A stretch of DNA of 64,000 bases from assembly GCF_000026365.1 (NCBI RefSeq), contig NC_012996.1, forward strand, positions 434,001-498,000, given 5' to 3'. The stretch's first letter is position 1, and each line of letters starts with the position of its first letter. Below the pieces are notes generated by a model. The model saw only the letters and a program-made list of their open reading frames with translations, was not told the origin of the DNA and did no database searches. This DNA is from Zygosaccharomyces rouxii. Its lineage: Eukaryota > Ascomycota > Saccharomycetes > Saccharomycetales > Saccharomycetaceae. Shown here one piece after another: positions 39,650 through 48,665 of the stretch. The position numbers were made by a program, and so were the translations under genes.

Positions 39650-41302
39650 TCATTTTTTTGAAGGGTGAATGCCAAACAAGTTGCCAACAGTGCCTTGAAT
39701 GGCCTGGACCAAACCGTTCTTGAATTGATCAATGTCGCTAGGCAAGCTCTTCACAGCATTCTCAATGACTTGGAAAATGTGCAATGGGTCCAAAAATTCC
39801 AGGCCTTGTTGCAAGTCTCCCAATTGTGAGTTGATACCGTGTTCGATATCCTGCAAGATTTGAGTCCTGTTACCTGATGGAAGTGGGATAACGCGTTCGA
39901 TTGCACCAGAGATAGCGTTGACAACATCAGAACCAATGGAGAAGATACCATCTCTCTTGCCGAGGTGAATACCAAACAAATTTCCAACGGTGCCTTGGAT
40001 GGCTTGGACCAAACCGTTCTTAAATTGATCAATGTCGCTAGGCAAGCTCTTCACAGCATTCTCAATGACTTGGAAAATGTGCAATGGGTCCAAAAATTCC
40101 AGGCCTTGTTGCAAGTCACCCAATTGAGAGTTGATACTGTGTTCGATATCCTGCAAGATCTGAGTTCTGTTGCCTGATGGAAGTGGGATAATGCGTTCGA
40201 TTGCACCGGAAATGGCATTGATGACATCAGAACCAATCGAAGGGGTACCATCTCTCTTGCCGAGGTGAATACCAAACAAATTTCCAACGGTGCCTTGGAT
40301 GGCTTGGACCAAACCGTTCTTAAATTGATCAATGTCGCTAGGCAAGCTCTTCACAGCATTCTCAATGACTTGGAAAATGTGCAATGGGTCCAAAAATTCC
40401 AGGCCTTGTTGCAAGTCACCCAATTGAGAGTTGATACTGTGTTCGATATCCTGCAAGATCTGAGTTCTGTTGCCTGATGGAAGTGGGATAATGCGTTCGA
40501 TTGCACCGGAAATGGCATTGATGACATCAGAACCAATCGAAGGGGTACCATCTCTCTTGCCGAGGTGAATACCAAACAAATTTCCAACGGTGCCTTGGAT
40601 GGCTTGGACCAAACCGTTCTTAAATTGATCAATGTCGCTAGGCAAGCTCTTCACAGCATTCTCAATGACTTGGAAAATGTGCAATGGGTCCAAAAATTCC
40701 AGGCCTTGTTGCAAGTCTCCCAATTGTGAGTTGATACCGTGTTCGATATCCTGCAAGATTTGAGTCCTGTTACCTGATGGAAGTGGGATAACGCGTTCGA
40801 TTGCACCAGAAATAGCATTGATGACATCAGAACCAATCGAAGGGATACCATCTCTCTTACCGAGGTGAATACCAAACAAATTTCCGACAGTGCCTTGGAT
40901 ATTTTGAATCAAACCATTCTTGAATTGGTCAATGTCGCTAGGCAAGTTCTGCACAGATTGTTCGACGACTTGGAAAATGTGCAATGGGTCCAAAGCTTCC
41001 AAGCCCTGGTTCAAAGCGTCCAATTGGGAATTGATAGAGTTTTCAATCTCGTTTAAGATTTGGGTATTGTTAAAATATGGGATGCTGATGGTGTTGTCGA
41101 TTGAACCAGAAATAGCATTGACGACGTCAGAACCAATGTAAGGGGGGGTATCTCTCTTAGAAGAGCGAATATCAAATGGATCAGTCAAGTGACTGACTAC
41201 AGTGTCAGCACCGACATTGGTTAGCGAATTATCATTTCTCTCGAAGAGTGGAATCACACTTGCGGAAACGCAAGAAAGTAGAAGTGGAAGGCTGGCAAGC
41301 AT
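39650..41302 (-). CDS. Secreted polyprotein: five 100-residue units delimited by Kex2 sites
   Basis: Unknown function. The protein has 550 residues. Signal peptide at about 1-15 (LPLLLSCVSAS), then a short propeptide to Lys49-Arg50. From there the protein is five units of exactly 100 residues; KR dipeptides end at 50, 150, 250, 350 and 450, and the last unit ends FGIHPSKK at 550. Each unit reads DGxPSIGSDV at its start, has one NRT or NNT sequon and closes NLFGIHLG before the next KR. Kex2 cutting and Kex1 trimming would give five ~98-residue helical peptides without Cys. Units 3 and 4 are identical. There is no GPI signal. Upstream frame extension to 41506 was rejected because the paralogue starts at the equivalent Met. 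A wall protein, a signalling peptide or an antagonistic peptide are all possible. Confidence 0.85.
   Translation of the reverse strand: MLASLPLLLSCVSASVIPLFERNDNSLTNVGADTVVSHLTDPFDIRSSKRDTPPYIGSDVVNAISGSIDNTISIPYFNNTQILNEIENSINSQLDALNQGLEALDPLHIFQVVEQSVQNLPSDIDQFKNGLIQNIQGTVGNLFGIHLGKRDGIPSIGSDVINAISGAIERVIPLPSGNRTQILQDIEHGINSQLGDLQQGLEFLDPLHIFQVIENAVKSLPSDIDQFKNGLVQAIQGTVGNLFGIHLGKRDGTPSIGSDVINAISGAIERIIPLPSGNRTQILQDIEHSINSQLGDLQQGLEFLDPLHIFQVIENAVKSLPSDIDQFKNGLVQAIQGTVGNLFGIHLGKRDGTPSIGSDVINAISGAIERIIPLPSGNRTQILQDIEHSINSQLGDLQQGLEFLDPLHIFQVIENAVKSLPSDIDQFKNGLVQAIQGTVGNLFGIHLGKRDGIFSIGSDVVNAISGAIERVIPLPSGNRTQILQDIEHGINSQLGDLQQGLEFLDPLHIFQVIENAVKSLPSDIDQFKNGLVQAIQGTVGNLFGIHPSKK
39660..41155 (-). 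repeat. Tandem 300-bp repeats coding for the polyprotein units
   Basis: Five copies with a 300-bp period. Compared at offset 300, the sequence from about 39950 to 40415 is identical to 40250-40715, so two units are the same at DNA level, silent sites included. Units 2 and 5 share another identical block (about 39781-39900 and 40681-40800). This indicates recent unequal exchange or gene conversion. Assembly copy number should be treated with care. Confidence 0.9.
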
Positions 41303-42553
41303 CGCGAATTTTCTACCTGTGAAAAAAGCTTTGCTTGTTATGTTGGTCTGATATGATGAAGGAGAATATGAGAAGAGAAATCTGATTCCATCGAAATCTT
41401 GCCGCCTTATATATTCGATAAATCGAATAGAATTCAGATCATTGTCTCTCGACGTACCATTTCGTATCACACCATACAAAGCAAAACCAATAACATACAA
41501 CATCATTTACAATCGGTTCTCGAACCTTTGACAGCTCACTAGAATAACTAGTCATTGCACCCGAGCATGTACTAACGTCAACACCACATACTTGTGTCTT
41601 TCCATCTAGCCAATGATCTTTTAGTTTGCTAGTAAACTTACAGTGCATACAGATCACCCTCAGCTCGATTTTTCCGACACTGTAATCTCAACAATACCAT
41701 TTTGCAAAGAATGCTTTCCTTGATCCACACTTTTTTAGTTATGTTTCTCCCTCTCGCTGTAGAAGTTCCGGCGGCCCGGTAAAGAATACTAGAAACTCAA
41801 AGTCTTGTACTGAAAATCTCACCATGCCAGGCACGAATTATTGGAGATGAAACGAGTACTGGAGTAATGTGGGAAAGCCAGCCGGCCAGGTAGCATTCCT
41901 ATCTATCCTCGCTATGGTGTATTGCAACACACATATTGAACACCACGTCATATCGAAACCCTTACGGTTGCACTACTTCCATACAGATCCCGCATTTTTT
42001 TTCCAAGAAAAAATTACGCGGGGAACCGTACATCCAAATCCTGCGTCGAGGCCTTAGTACTTTCTATAATAGGTATTTCCTCTGCAGGTTCGGGCTCGAA
42101 CGGTTAATGCCTTGGCGTTTACATACACGACAAAGGAAGGGTTTCTAACGGCAGATGCAAGGAATGTTCAAAAGGTCTTGAAAAAGGAAGTTTTCGGATT
42201 TATTTTTTTTTCCGCTTGCTATTGACTTGGAAAATGACGTAGTACAAAACGGAACTATGGTGCATTTCTTTCCTCCTTAACTCCATACTGCACAGTTGTG
42301 TACCGGCGGTTGGATGATCCGATGAATCATACTAAACTCTTTTTAACCAAGAAGAGAATCAGGCCCTGGAGATAGCCTTTGAGATGGAGCTGTATTTGCT
42401 ACGTTGGACAAATATGTGAAAATCGTGGAATCTACTTGTAAAAAAAAAACTATAAAGTCTTATTAGAATGTAAAAAAAATATCAAGGCCAGCTTATTCAA
42501 AGGGTCATTTACATCCACTCTCTCCCTCATTTGTGATTTAGTAAAGTCATTCT
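41303..42553. other. Upstream region of the 100-residue-repeat polyprotein gene
   Basis: About 1.25 kb without a gene. TATATAA (reverse strand) lies at about 41407-41413, roughly 105 bp before the ATG. It is followed upstream by the inverted repeat ATTCGAT-AA-ATCGAAT (41413-41428). Several blocks match the region 43259-44300 upstream of the paralogue at an offset of about 1.96-2.0 kb. The right end is 3' sequence of the paralogue. Confidence 0.65.
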
Positions 42554-43258
42554 TTACTGCAAATTGGGAATTTGAATACCAGGTAATCCACCAAATGCAG
42601 CTTGAAGCCTTTGGATCAAGGTATTCTTGAATTGATTGACTTCGCTGGGCAAGTTGTTAACAGCCTTTTCAATGATTCCGAAAATGTTTAGTGGATCCAA
42701 AATTTCCAAACCTTGGCCCAAATTGCCCAAGTCGGATGTGACGGAGTTTTCAATGTCCTGCACGATTTGAGTCTTGTTCGCAGATGGGAGCGAGATGATA
42801 TCGTTGACAGCACTAGCAATAGTACTGCTGATGTCAGAGGCAATGGGTAAAGTATCTCTTTTATTAGGGAAGCTTCCGTCTGGATTGCTTATAGCAGTTT
42901 CAATTTCTTGAACCAAGTCGTCCTTGAATTGATTAACGTAGCTAGGCAAGCCTTCGATAGCTTGATCGATGACATGGAAAAGGTCAAACGGATCCAAATC
43001 TTCCAAGTCCTGGTTCAAATCTTGTAATTGAGAATTGATAGAGTTTTAAATGTCGGTCAAGATTTGGGTACCATTGAAGTATGGGATATCGATAGTGTTG
43101 TCTATTGAGTTGGAAATTGCATTACTGAAGTCAGGACCGAAAGGGGAAGAATTTCCATCAGGAAATTGGTTGAATGGGTCATCGATATCATCCCTCCTAG
43201 CGAGTGGGATCGCCGTTGCAGAAACGCAAGAAAGTAGAAGTGGAAGGCTGGTAAGCAT
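42554..43258 (-). pseudogene. Tandem paralogue of the polyprotein gene, interrupted by an in-frame TAA
   Basis: Homologous to the neighbouring polyprotein gene: same signal peptide (MLTSLPLLLSCVSA), same unit architecture, but only two units, separated by a Lys-Arg near the middle and divergent in sequence. After 70 codons a TAA (complement of 43046-43048) interrupts the first unit, where the intact paralogue has a Glu codon. The frame beyond stays open, without further stops or shifts, to 42554. So it is a young pseudogene, a truncated 70-residue product, a readthrough gene or a sequencing error. A downstream ATG at 43018 could start a leaderless 154-residue product, which is less likely. 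Confidence 0.8.
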
Positions 43259-44717
43259 CGAGAATGAGTTTTTTTTTTTTATTCTGTGGAAAAAGCTTTG
43301 CTTGTTCTGCTGGTCTGATGTGACGAAAGAGAGTCCGAGGAGAACGCTCCGATCCCATGAAGATCTTGCCGCTTTATATATTCGATAAAGCGAATCGAAT
43401 TCAGATCCCTCGCGCAAGATATGCCATCTCACACAACCTCATACCACGGGAAACCAATAACATACAGTACTATGTGCAATTGCTTTTCAAGCTTTTTTTC
43501 CTACTGTGACTATATGAAGACCTCTCAGGATAACTAGTAATTGTATGCTATTAGCAACAAGGTCAGTCCTATCATAAACTAACGCCACCACCACGTATAT
43601 GTCTCTGACCACCTGGTTATCGATATTTACTAGTAGATTACAGCGCGTTCAGCTCCTTCTCAGCTTGAGTTTTCCGATAACGTAACCTTCACAATACCAT
43701 TTTGCAAATAATTCCCTCCCTGTTCTGCACCTTGCCCCGTAGGAGTCTCGTAAAGACTTTGGCAACCTCGTAAAGAACATGTTGAAAATCAAAGCATTGT
43801 AGGCGGACCTCTCCAGTACAGGCCTGAGCTTCTTAGAGCGATGAGTAGAACAGAAGTAGCGTGAGAAAGAAAGCTGACGAGATAGCTATCCTATCTTTCC
43901 TAACTATGCGTAATTACAATGCGTATCTTCAACAATGAATGAATCGTACTTAAGCCCTTACAGATACATTACATCTGCACGGATCGTGCATTCCTCCTCC
44001 GAAAGAGGAAACTACGCGGGGAGCTGTACATCCAAATCGTGCGTCGAGACCTTAGTACTTGCTATAGTAGGTATTGCTGCTGCGGCCTTAGTCTCGGAAG
44101 ATTATTGGCTTGGCATCAGACGTGACAGGGGACTGTTTCTAAACGACAGATAGCTGCAGTGAATTTTTGAATAGGGTAAGTTCCGGTTAGTTCGTATTCA
44201 TTCTGCTGAGTGCCAATCAGTTGCTATTGACTCAGAAGCTGACGTAGAGAATAAAACTGAATTACGCTGTATATCACTCATCCTTTATTCCGCAAATGCT
44301 CACGGTATGTTACGCACTTCACAATTGCGTACGTAATGAAGGGATAAGACAAAACGTGGGACCTGGCAACGCATTTTTCTTCACGGCATTCAATCGTAGT
44401 CAATAAAAATGAGCACAACGTGCCGTTCACCTGTTACAGTTATAGAAGTGCATACACAGTGATACATAGAATACTAGTGGTTAGTCAATAGAATTAAAAG
44501 AACAAATTGAAAAATAGAATAAACTAATAAGACAGAATCATAAAAAGAAAGAAAAATGACACGGGATGGAAGGAAGTGAAAGAGCAAAGAGTCTTTTTTT
44601 TTTATTCTTTTGGCGAAAAGTTGTACCGTCCTCTTCTCGTTAGTATCTGCTGTAGCTCACGAATATTCAGGTATTATCATCATTAGAACATAATCGCCAT
44701 GAATTAATTTTTTATTT
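43259..44717. other. Upstream region of the interrupted paralogue and 3' region of the glycopeptide gene
   Basis: About 1.46 kb with no supported gene. The first ~1 kb is the duplicated promoter segment: a TATATAA at about 43374-43380, and an ACGCGGGGA block near 44014 that parallels 42016. A conserved ATTGACT block with a nearby TGACGTA occurs near 44226. The small plus-strand frame at 43935-44153 lies in this conserved noncoding segment and is not supported. Confidence 0.6.
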
Positions 44718-46589
44718 CTAATGGACGGGTTGTAGAACTGTACGAGGTCTGTTTTCTAAATCCCTCTTGGAGATCGTAATAGAACCATTGGCATTACCGG
44801 TTAAATTAGCCAGAGAACCACTACCGATGGTGATATTTGCCTTCGTCAAATCGATGGTACCATTAGTTTGGTTAGCTGGAATACCATTGATTAAAATCTC
44901 TCTCCTGAAAGCCCTAGAGATAGTAATAGAACCATTAGCATGACCGGTCAAGTTGAATGGAGTGCCTTGATCAACTGTGACGTTACCCTTGTGCAAGTAC
45001 ACGGAGCTGTTTGAAGTGTTACCAGAAGTGTTTGCACGCTTGAAGAAGGTGACAGAACCGTTAGCATGACCAGTAATGTTTAGAGGACCGTAACCACCCA
45101 AAGTGATGTTGGCTCTGTCTGGAGAGATTGGACCAGTAGTCTCATTACCAGGCTTACCACTCAATAGTAAGTTAGCAGCTCTCTTGGAAATGGTGATAGA
45201 ACCGTTAGAGTTACCGGTAATGTTGATAGAGCTACCTTCTGGAATAGTCAAGTTACCGTTGTTGAAGTAAACAGTCTTGTTACCAGTAGCGTTACCACCA
45301 ACTGTGATACCTGGACCTCTACCGATAGTAATAGAACCATTACTGTGACCAGTCAAGTTGAAACGGTTACCCTTGTCAGCAGTCACATTACCCTTGTACA
45401 GGTAAACAGAGCTGTTTGAAGTGTTACCAGAGGTATCTTCACGCTTGAAGAAGGTGACTGAGCCGTTAGCATGACCAGTAATGTTTAGAGGACCATAACC
45501 ACCCAGAGTGATGTTGGCTCTGTCTGGGGAGATTGGACCAGTAGTCTCGTTACCGGGTTTACCACTCAATAGTAAGTTAGCAGCTCTCTTGGAAATGGTG
45601 ATAGAACCGTTAGAGTTACCGGTAATGTTGATAGAGCTACCTTCTGGAATAGTCAAGTTACCGTTGTTGAAGTAGACAGTCTTGTTACCAGTAGCGTTAC
45701 CACCAACTGTGATACCTGGACCCCTACCGATAGTAATAGAACCATTGCTATGACCAGTCAAGTTGAAACGGTTACCCTTGTCAGCAGTCACATTACCCTT
45801 GTACAAGTAAACAGAGCTGTTTGAAGTGTTACCAGAGGTGTCTTCACGCTTGAAGAAAGTGACAGAACCGTTAGCATGACCAGTAATGTTTAGAGGACCG
45901 TAACCACCTAGAGTGATGTTGGCTCTGTCTGGAGAGATTGGACCAGTAGTCTCATTACCAGGCTTACCACTCAATAGTAAGTTAGCAGCTCTCTTGGAAA
46001 TTGTAATAGAGCCATTGCCGTTACCGGTTATGTTAATAGTGCTGCCCGTAGGAATGGTCAAGTTACCGTTGTTGAAGTAAACAGTCTTGTTACCAGTAGC
46101 GTTACCACCGACACGAATACCTTCTTCTCTCTTGAAGAAAGTAATAGAACCATTGGAATTACCTGTTAAGTTGGCAGGAGTGCCACTTCCGATTGTGATA
46201 TTTGTTTTCGATAGGTCAAAAGTACCGTTAGTTTGGTTAACTGGAATACCATTGATTAAGATCTCTCTCTTGTGTTTGAAAATAGTAATAGAACCATTTG
46301 AATTACCCGTTAAATTAGCAGGAGTACCACTTCCGATTGTGATATTTGTTGTCGATAAATCAAAAGTACCGTTAGTTTGGTTAGCTGGAATACCATTAAT
46401 TAGAATTTCTCTACGCTCCAGGTCTCCGACAGTGTCTTCAACGCCGCCGAAGGCATTCCTCCTTTGGAGGTTACCTAAATCCACAGAGCCCAAACTAGTT
46501 GGTTTGTATAGTTTCTCCTCCACAGTAGGAGTGATAGTTGCCGGTAGGGCAAAAGCTAAAGAGCACAAACTCAGCAGAGAAAATAGCAT
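44718..46589 (-). CDS. Secreted Kex2-processed polyprotein of N-glycosylation-rich units
   Basis: Unknown function. The protein has 623 residues: signal peptide (about 1-15), a pro-region, then repeats bounded by dibasic sites ending at 44, 60, 108, 154, 200, 248, 335, 383, 470, 518, 563 and 609. Four unit types (A: EILINGIP start; B: GGNATGNKTV; C: AANLLLSGKPG; D: TSGNTSNSS) run in order A A B C D B C D B C D A. Most units end in a shared NLTGxxNGSITISKR-like motif. The B-C-D set repeats with a period of 135 residues (405 bp). By eye there are about 57 N-X-S/T sequons, roughly one per 11 residues. D units 1 and 2 end GR, so they may stay fused to the next B unit. There is no Cys outside the signal and no GPI signal. 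TATAAAAG is at 46688-46695 on the reverse strand. Confidence 0.85.
   Translation of the reverse strand: MLFSLLSLCSLAFALPATITPTVEEKLYKPTSLGSVDLGNLQRRNAFGGVEDTVGDLERREILINGIPANQTNGTFDLSTTNITIGSGTPANLTGNSNGSITIFKHKREILINGIPVNQTNGTFDLSKTNITIGSGTPANLTGNSNGSITFFKREEGIRVGGNATGNKTVYFNNGNLTIPTGSTINITGNGNGSITISKRAANLLLSGKPGNETTGPISPDRANITLGGYGPLNITGHANGSVTFFKREDTSGNTSNSSVYLYKGNVTADKGNRFNLTGHSNGSITIGRGPGITVGGNATGNKTVYFNNGNLTIPEGSSINITGNSNGSITISKRAANLLLSGKPGNETTGPISPDRANITLGGYGPLNITGHANGSVTFFKREDTSGNTSNSSVYLYKGNVTADKGNRFNLTGHSNGSITIGRGPGITVGGNATGNKTVYFNNGNLTIPEGSSINITGNSNGSITISKRAANLLLSGKPGNETTGPISPDRANITLGGYGPLNITGHANGSVTFFKRANTSGNTSNSSVYLHKGNVTVDQGTPFNLTGHANGSITISRAFRREILINGIPANQTNGTIDLTKANITIGSGSLANLTGNANGSITISKRDLENRPRTVLQPVH
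44990..46120 (-). repeat. Higher-order 405-bp tandem repeat within the glycopeptide gene
   Basis: Three B-C-D sets occur at a 405-bp period; for example the block ACTGTGATACCTGGA begins at 45301 and again at 45706. The copies differ by only scattered, mostly silent changes. Two levels of repetition (unit of about 45 residues, set of 135) are visible. Confidence 0.85.
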
Positions 46590-48376
46590 TTTTGCGCAGT
46601 TGTGGATATACAGCTAGTGTAAACTGGGAAAGGTTCGAAATCAAGCACGAGCTTTCTTGACAATTGTATCGTAAGTCATTTTTGGCCCTTTTATACCTCT
46701 CGATACAAAGCCACACCGTGTGAATGTGGCAATCAAATCTTCTTGCTCCTTGGCTGGAACAGGGGGGGTATATCCACTTCACCGCAAGAACTGCTCAAGC
46801 TGAGGGTAAAAGAATGTCGTTTCTTGACCCTGTGCCAATTAGGGCATTGTGATCCAAATCGATGTATAATGCAAATCGTGATGTGCATTCTGGGAGTCAA
46901 ACACAAGAAAAGGGAGAGGGAAAGAAGTTAAGGGAAGGAAAAGGGGGACAGTAACCGATATTCTGGACCGGAGAATCTTTAGGCGGGATATCCCAATTTC
47001 TTCAAGAAAAAACTCATAATGCTTCTCGATTGGGGAAATCAAGTGGGTCGAGAATTGTTCTGTTGCCTCCTGCAATGCAAATCAGCCTCTTTGGTTCGTT
47101 GAAATTTATGATAATTTTCTCTTTTCTTCCGGTCTCCGGTCTCCGGTGTCGGCTTATAGCAAGAGCAACGGCCGCGCGGTGGGACCAGGTGCTACCCCAG
47201 ATTCTGTGAGCGTAAGTCTCTATCTAAGATGACGATTTGTCTCAGAAAACTTCGGAGGGAGTAAATCGGTTAGAGAAAAGGGAAAACATTCTGTTCTACC
47301 TTTTCCTCTTTCGTTGTATCATCGGATCGAGAGCAAAGTGCCATGTAATTACACCAAGTTTGTTGCGATAAACGAAATAGTCAACGAGAGTCTATTATTA
47401 CCGAATAGACGAACATTATCGACCTTTAGAGTAAGTGAAATCAAATAAGGTATCACTAGGTATTGCTGCTAGGGGAATTAAGAGGGACAAAACAGTAAAA
47501 GCTTTTTTTTTTCCATATATTCGAGTATGTTGAGAATGCAGGTATAGGGGCAACACTGGGGGGTAAGGATGTCCTGAGAAGCAAACGACTTAACAGAAAT
47601 AGGCGAACGGGTGTAGATTGAAAAAGGAGTCATACGCCAGATCTGTTAAGTGAGTAGATCTCAAGATCCGAACCGGGGAACAGAACCGAGGTAAAAAAGA
47701 AGAACAATAATCGAGTGGGAAATCTAAGCACGCGTTAGCGTTCATGGAAGCGAGATCTGACCGCCGGTAAGAGAATAGCGCTAAAGATCTGCGGTCCAAG
47801 ATCTCGCTAACTATACACGTGTACCGGTTTAAATCTTGTCTGATCTGATCATGTGATCTGAGGAATGTAATACCGTTGTTCATGTATTCATTATTCGGAA
47901 GGATTCGACATGGAACACATTAACTTGCTAAGCTTTGAATCACTAGATGAACTATAGATATTGTATGCTCAATCTTAGTTTTAATGAAGAGACAAATGTG
48001 ATTTTCATCTTTCTTTATATATATGCGTTGTTGTTAAAATGTGACTTGTAATGTTTACGAAAATAGAATTCGTCAATCAATCCCTTAAAATTTTTGTTTG
48101 TTTGTAAACTTGTCTTTTTCGTGCTGAGAGAGCAGAGCGAATTACTCCCATTGGGGACTAAACGATAATTAGATAAATAATAGATAAATATTATACCCAA
48201 CTCATGAAAACTTGAAGAAAGCATAGACTAAGACGGAGCTAAAAGGATACAAGTACGAAACCTACTGATATTAACTGCTATTATGTAGTTCACTAAACAC
48301 TCAGTTCCTCCCTGTGCATGATATACCTTGGCCAAAGAGGAGCACAGCTAATCTTTCTAATGATCTTTTTGGAAGA
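46590..48376. other. Intergenic region, 1.8 kb, upstream of the glycopeptide gene
   Basis: No supported gene. A 7-bp tandem (CCGGTCT, CCGGTCT, CCGGTGT) at about 47129-47149 places CGG triplets at a 7-bp period, as might bind zinc-cluster regulators. An imperfect inverted repeat with 10-bp perfect arms (AGCGAGATCT at 47749-47758, AGATCTCGCT at 47799-47808) lies in a stretch with five AGATCT palindromes (about 47638-47805). The reading frames at 46743-46931, 47590-47883 and 48015-48224 have no support. Confidence 0.55.
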
Positions 48377-48448
48377 GGGCGCGTGGTCTAGAGGTATGAT
48401 TTCCGCTTAGGGTGCGGGAGGTCCCGGGTTCGAGTCCCGGCTCGCCCC
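48377..48448 (+). tRNA. tRNA-Pro(AGG), no intron
   Basis: The 72-nt gene starts GGGCGCGTGGTCTAG and ends in the acceptor side CTCGCCC plus C73. A-box and B-box (GGTTCGAGTCC) are intact. The anticodon loop TTAGGGT gives AGG. Position 6:67 is a C-T mismatch where yeast tRNA-Pro usually has T-T. A T-run follows near 48460. Confidence 0.93.
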
Positions 48449-48665
48449 ACTTGATACCTTTTTATACTCCACAGAGGTGATCGACGGTGCGAGGGAATGT
48501 CTGCTACTGCCGCATACCTTTTTTTTCTTTTTGTCCAGCAAATCCCGAAGACGAGTCAGCGCGATCGACACTAAAAAGAGAACAGTCGATCGATTGTAAC
48601 CAAGGAAATGTCAATTAGACTCGCTATGTATTCAGATTAAATATCTTTTAATATTGTACCACTGT

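Noticed and set aside
39965..41056. Plus-strand 63-70-codon frames repeated at 300-bp intervals
   Set aside because: They are antisense shadows of the polyprotein repeats and recur only because the coding strand repeats.
43935..44153. Small plus-strand frame upstream of the interrupted paralogue
   Set aside because: It lies in the duplicated noncoding segment and its counterpart near 41936-42148 has a different protein sequence, so the frame is not what is conserved.
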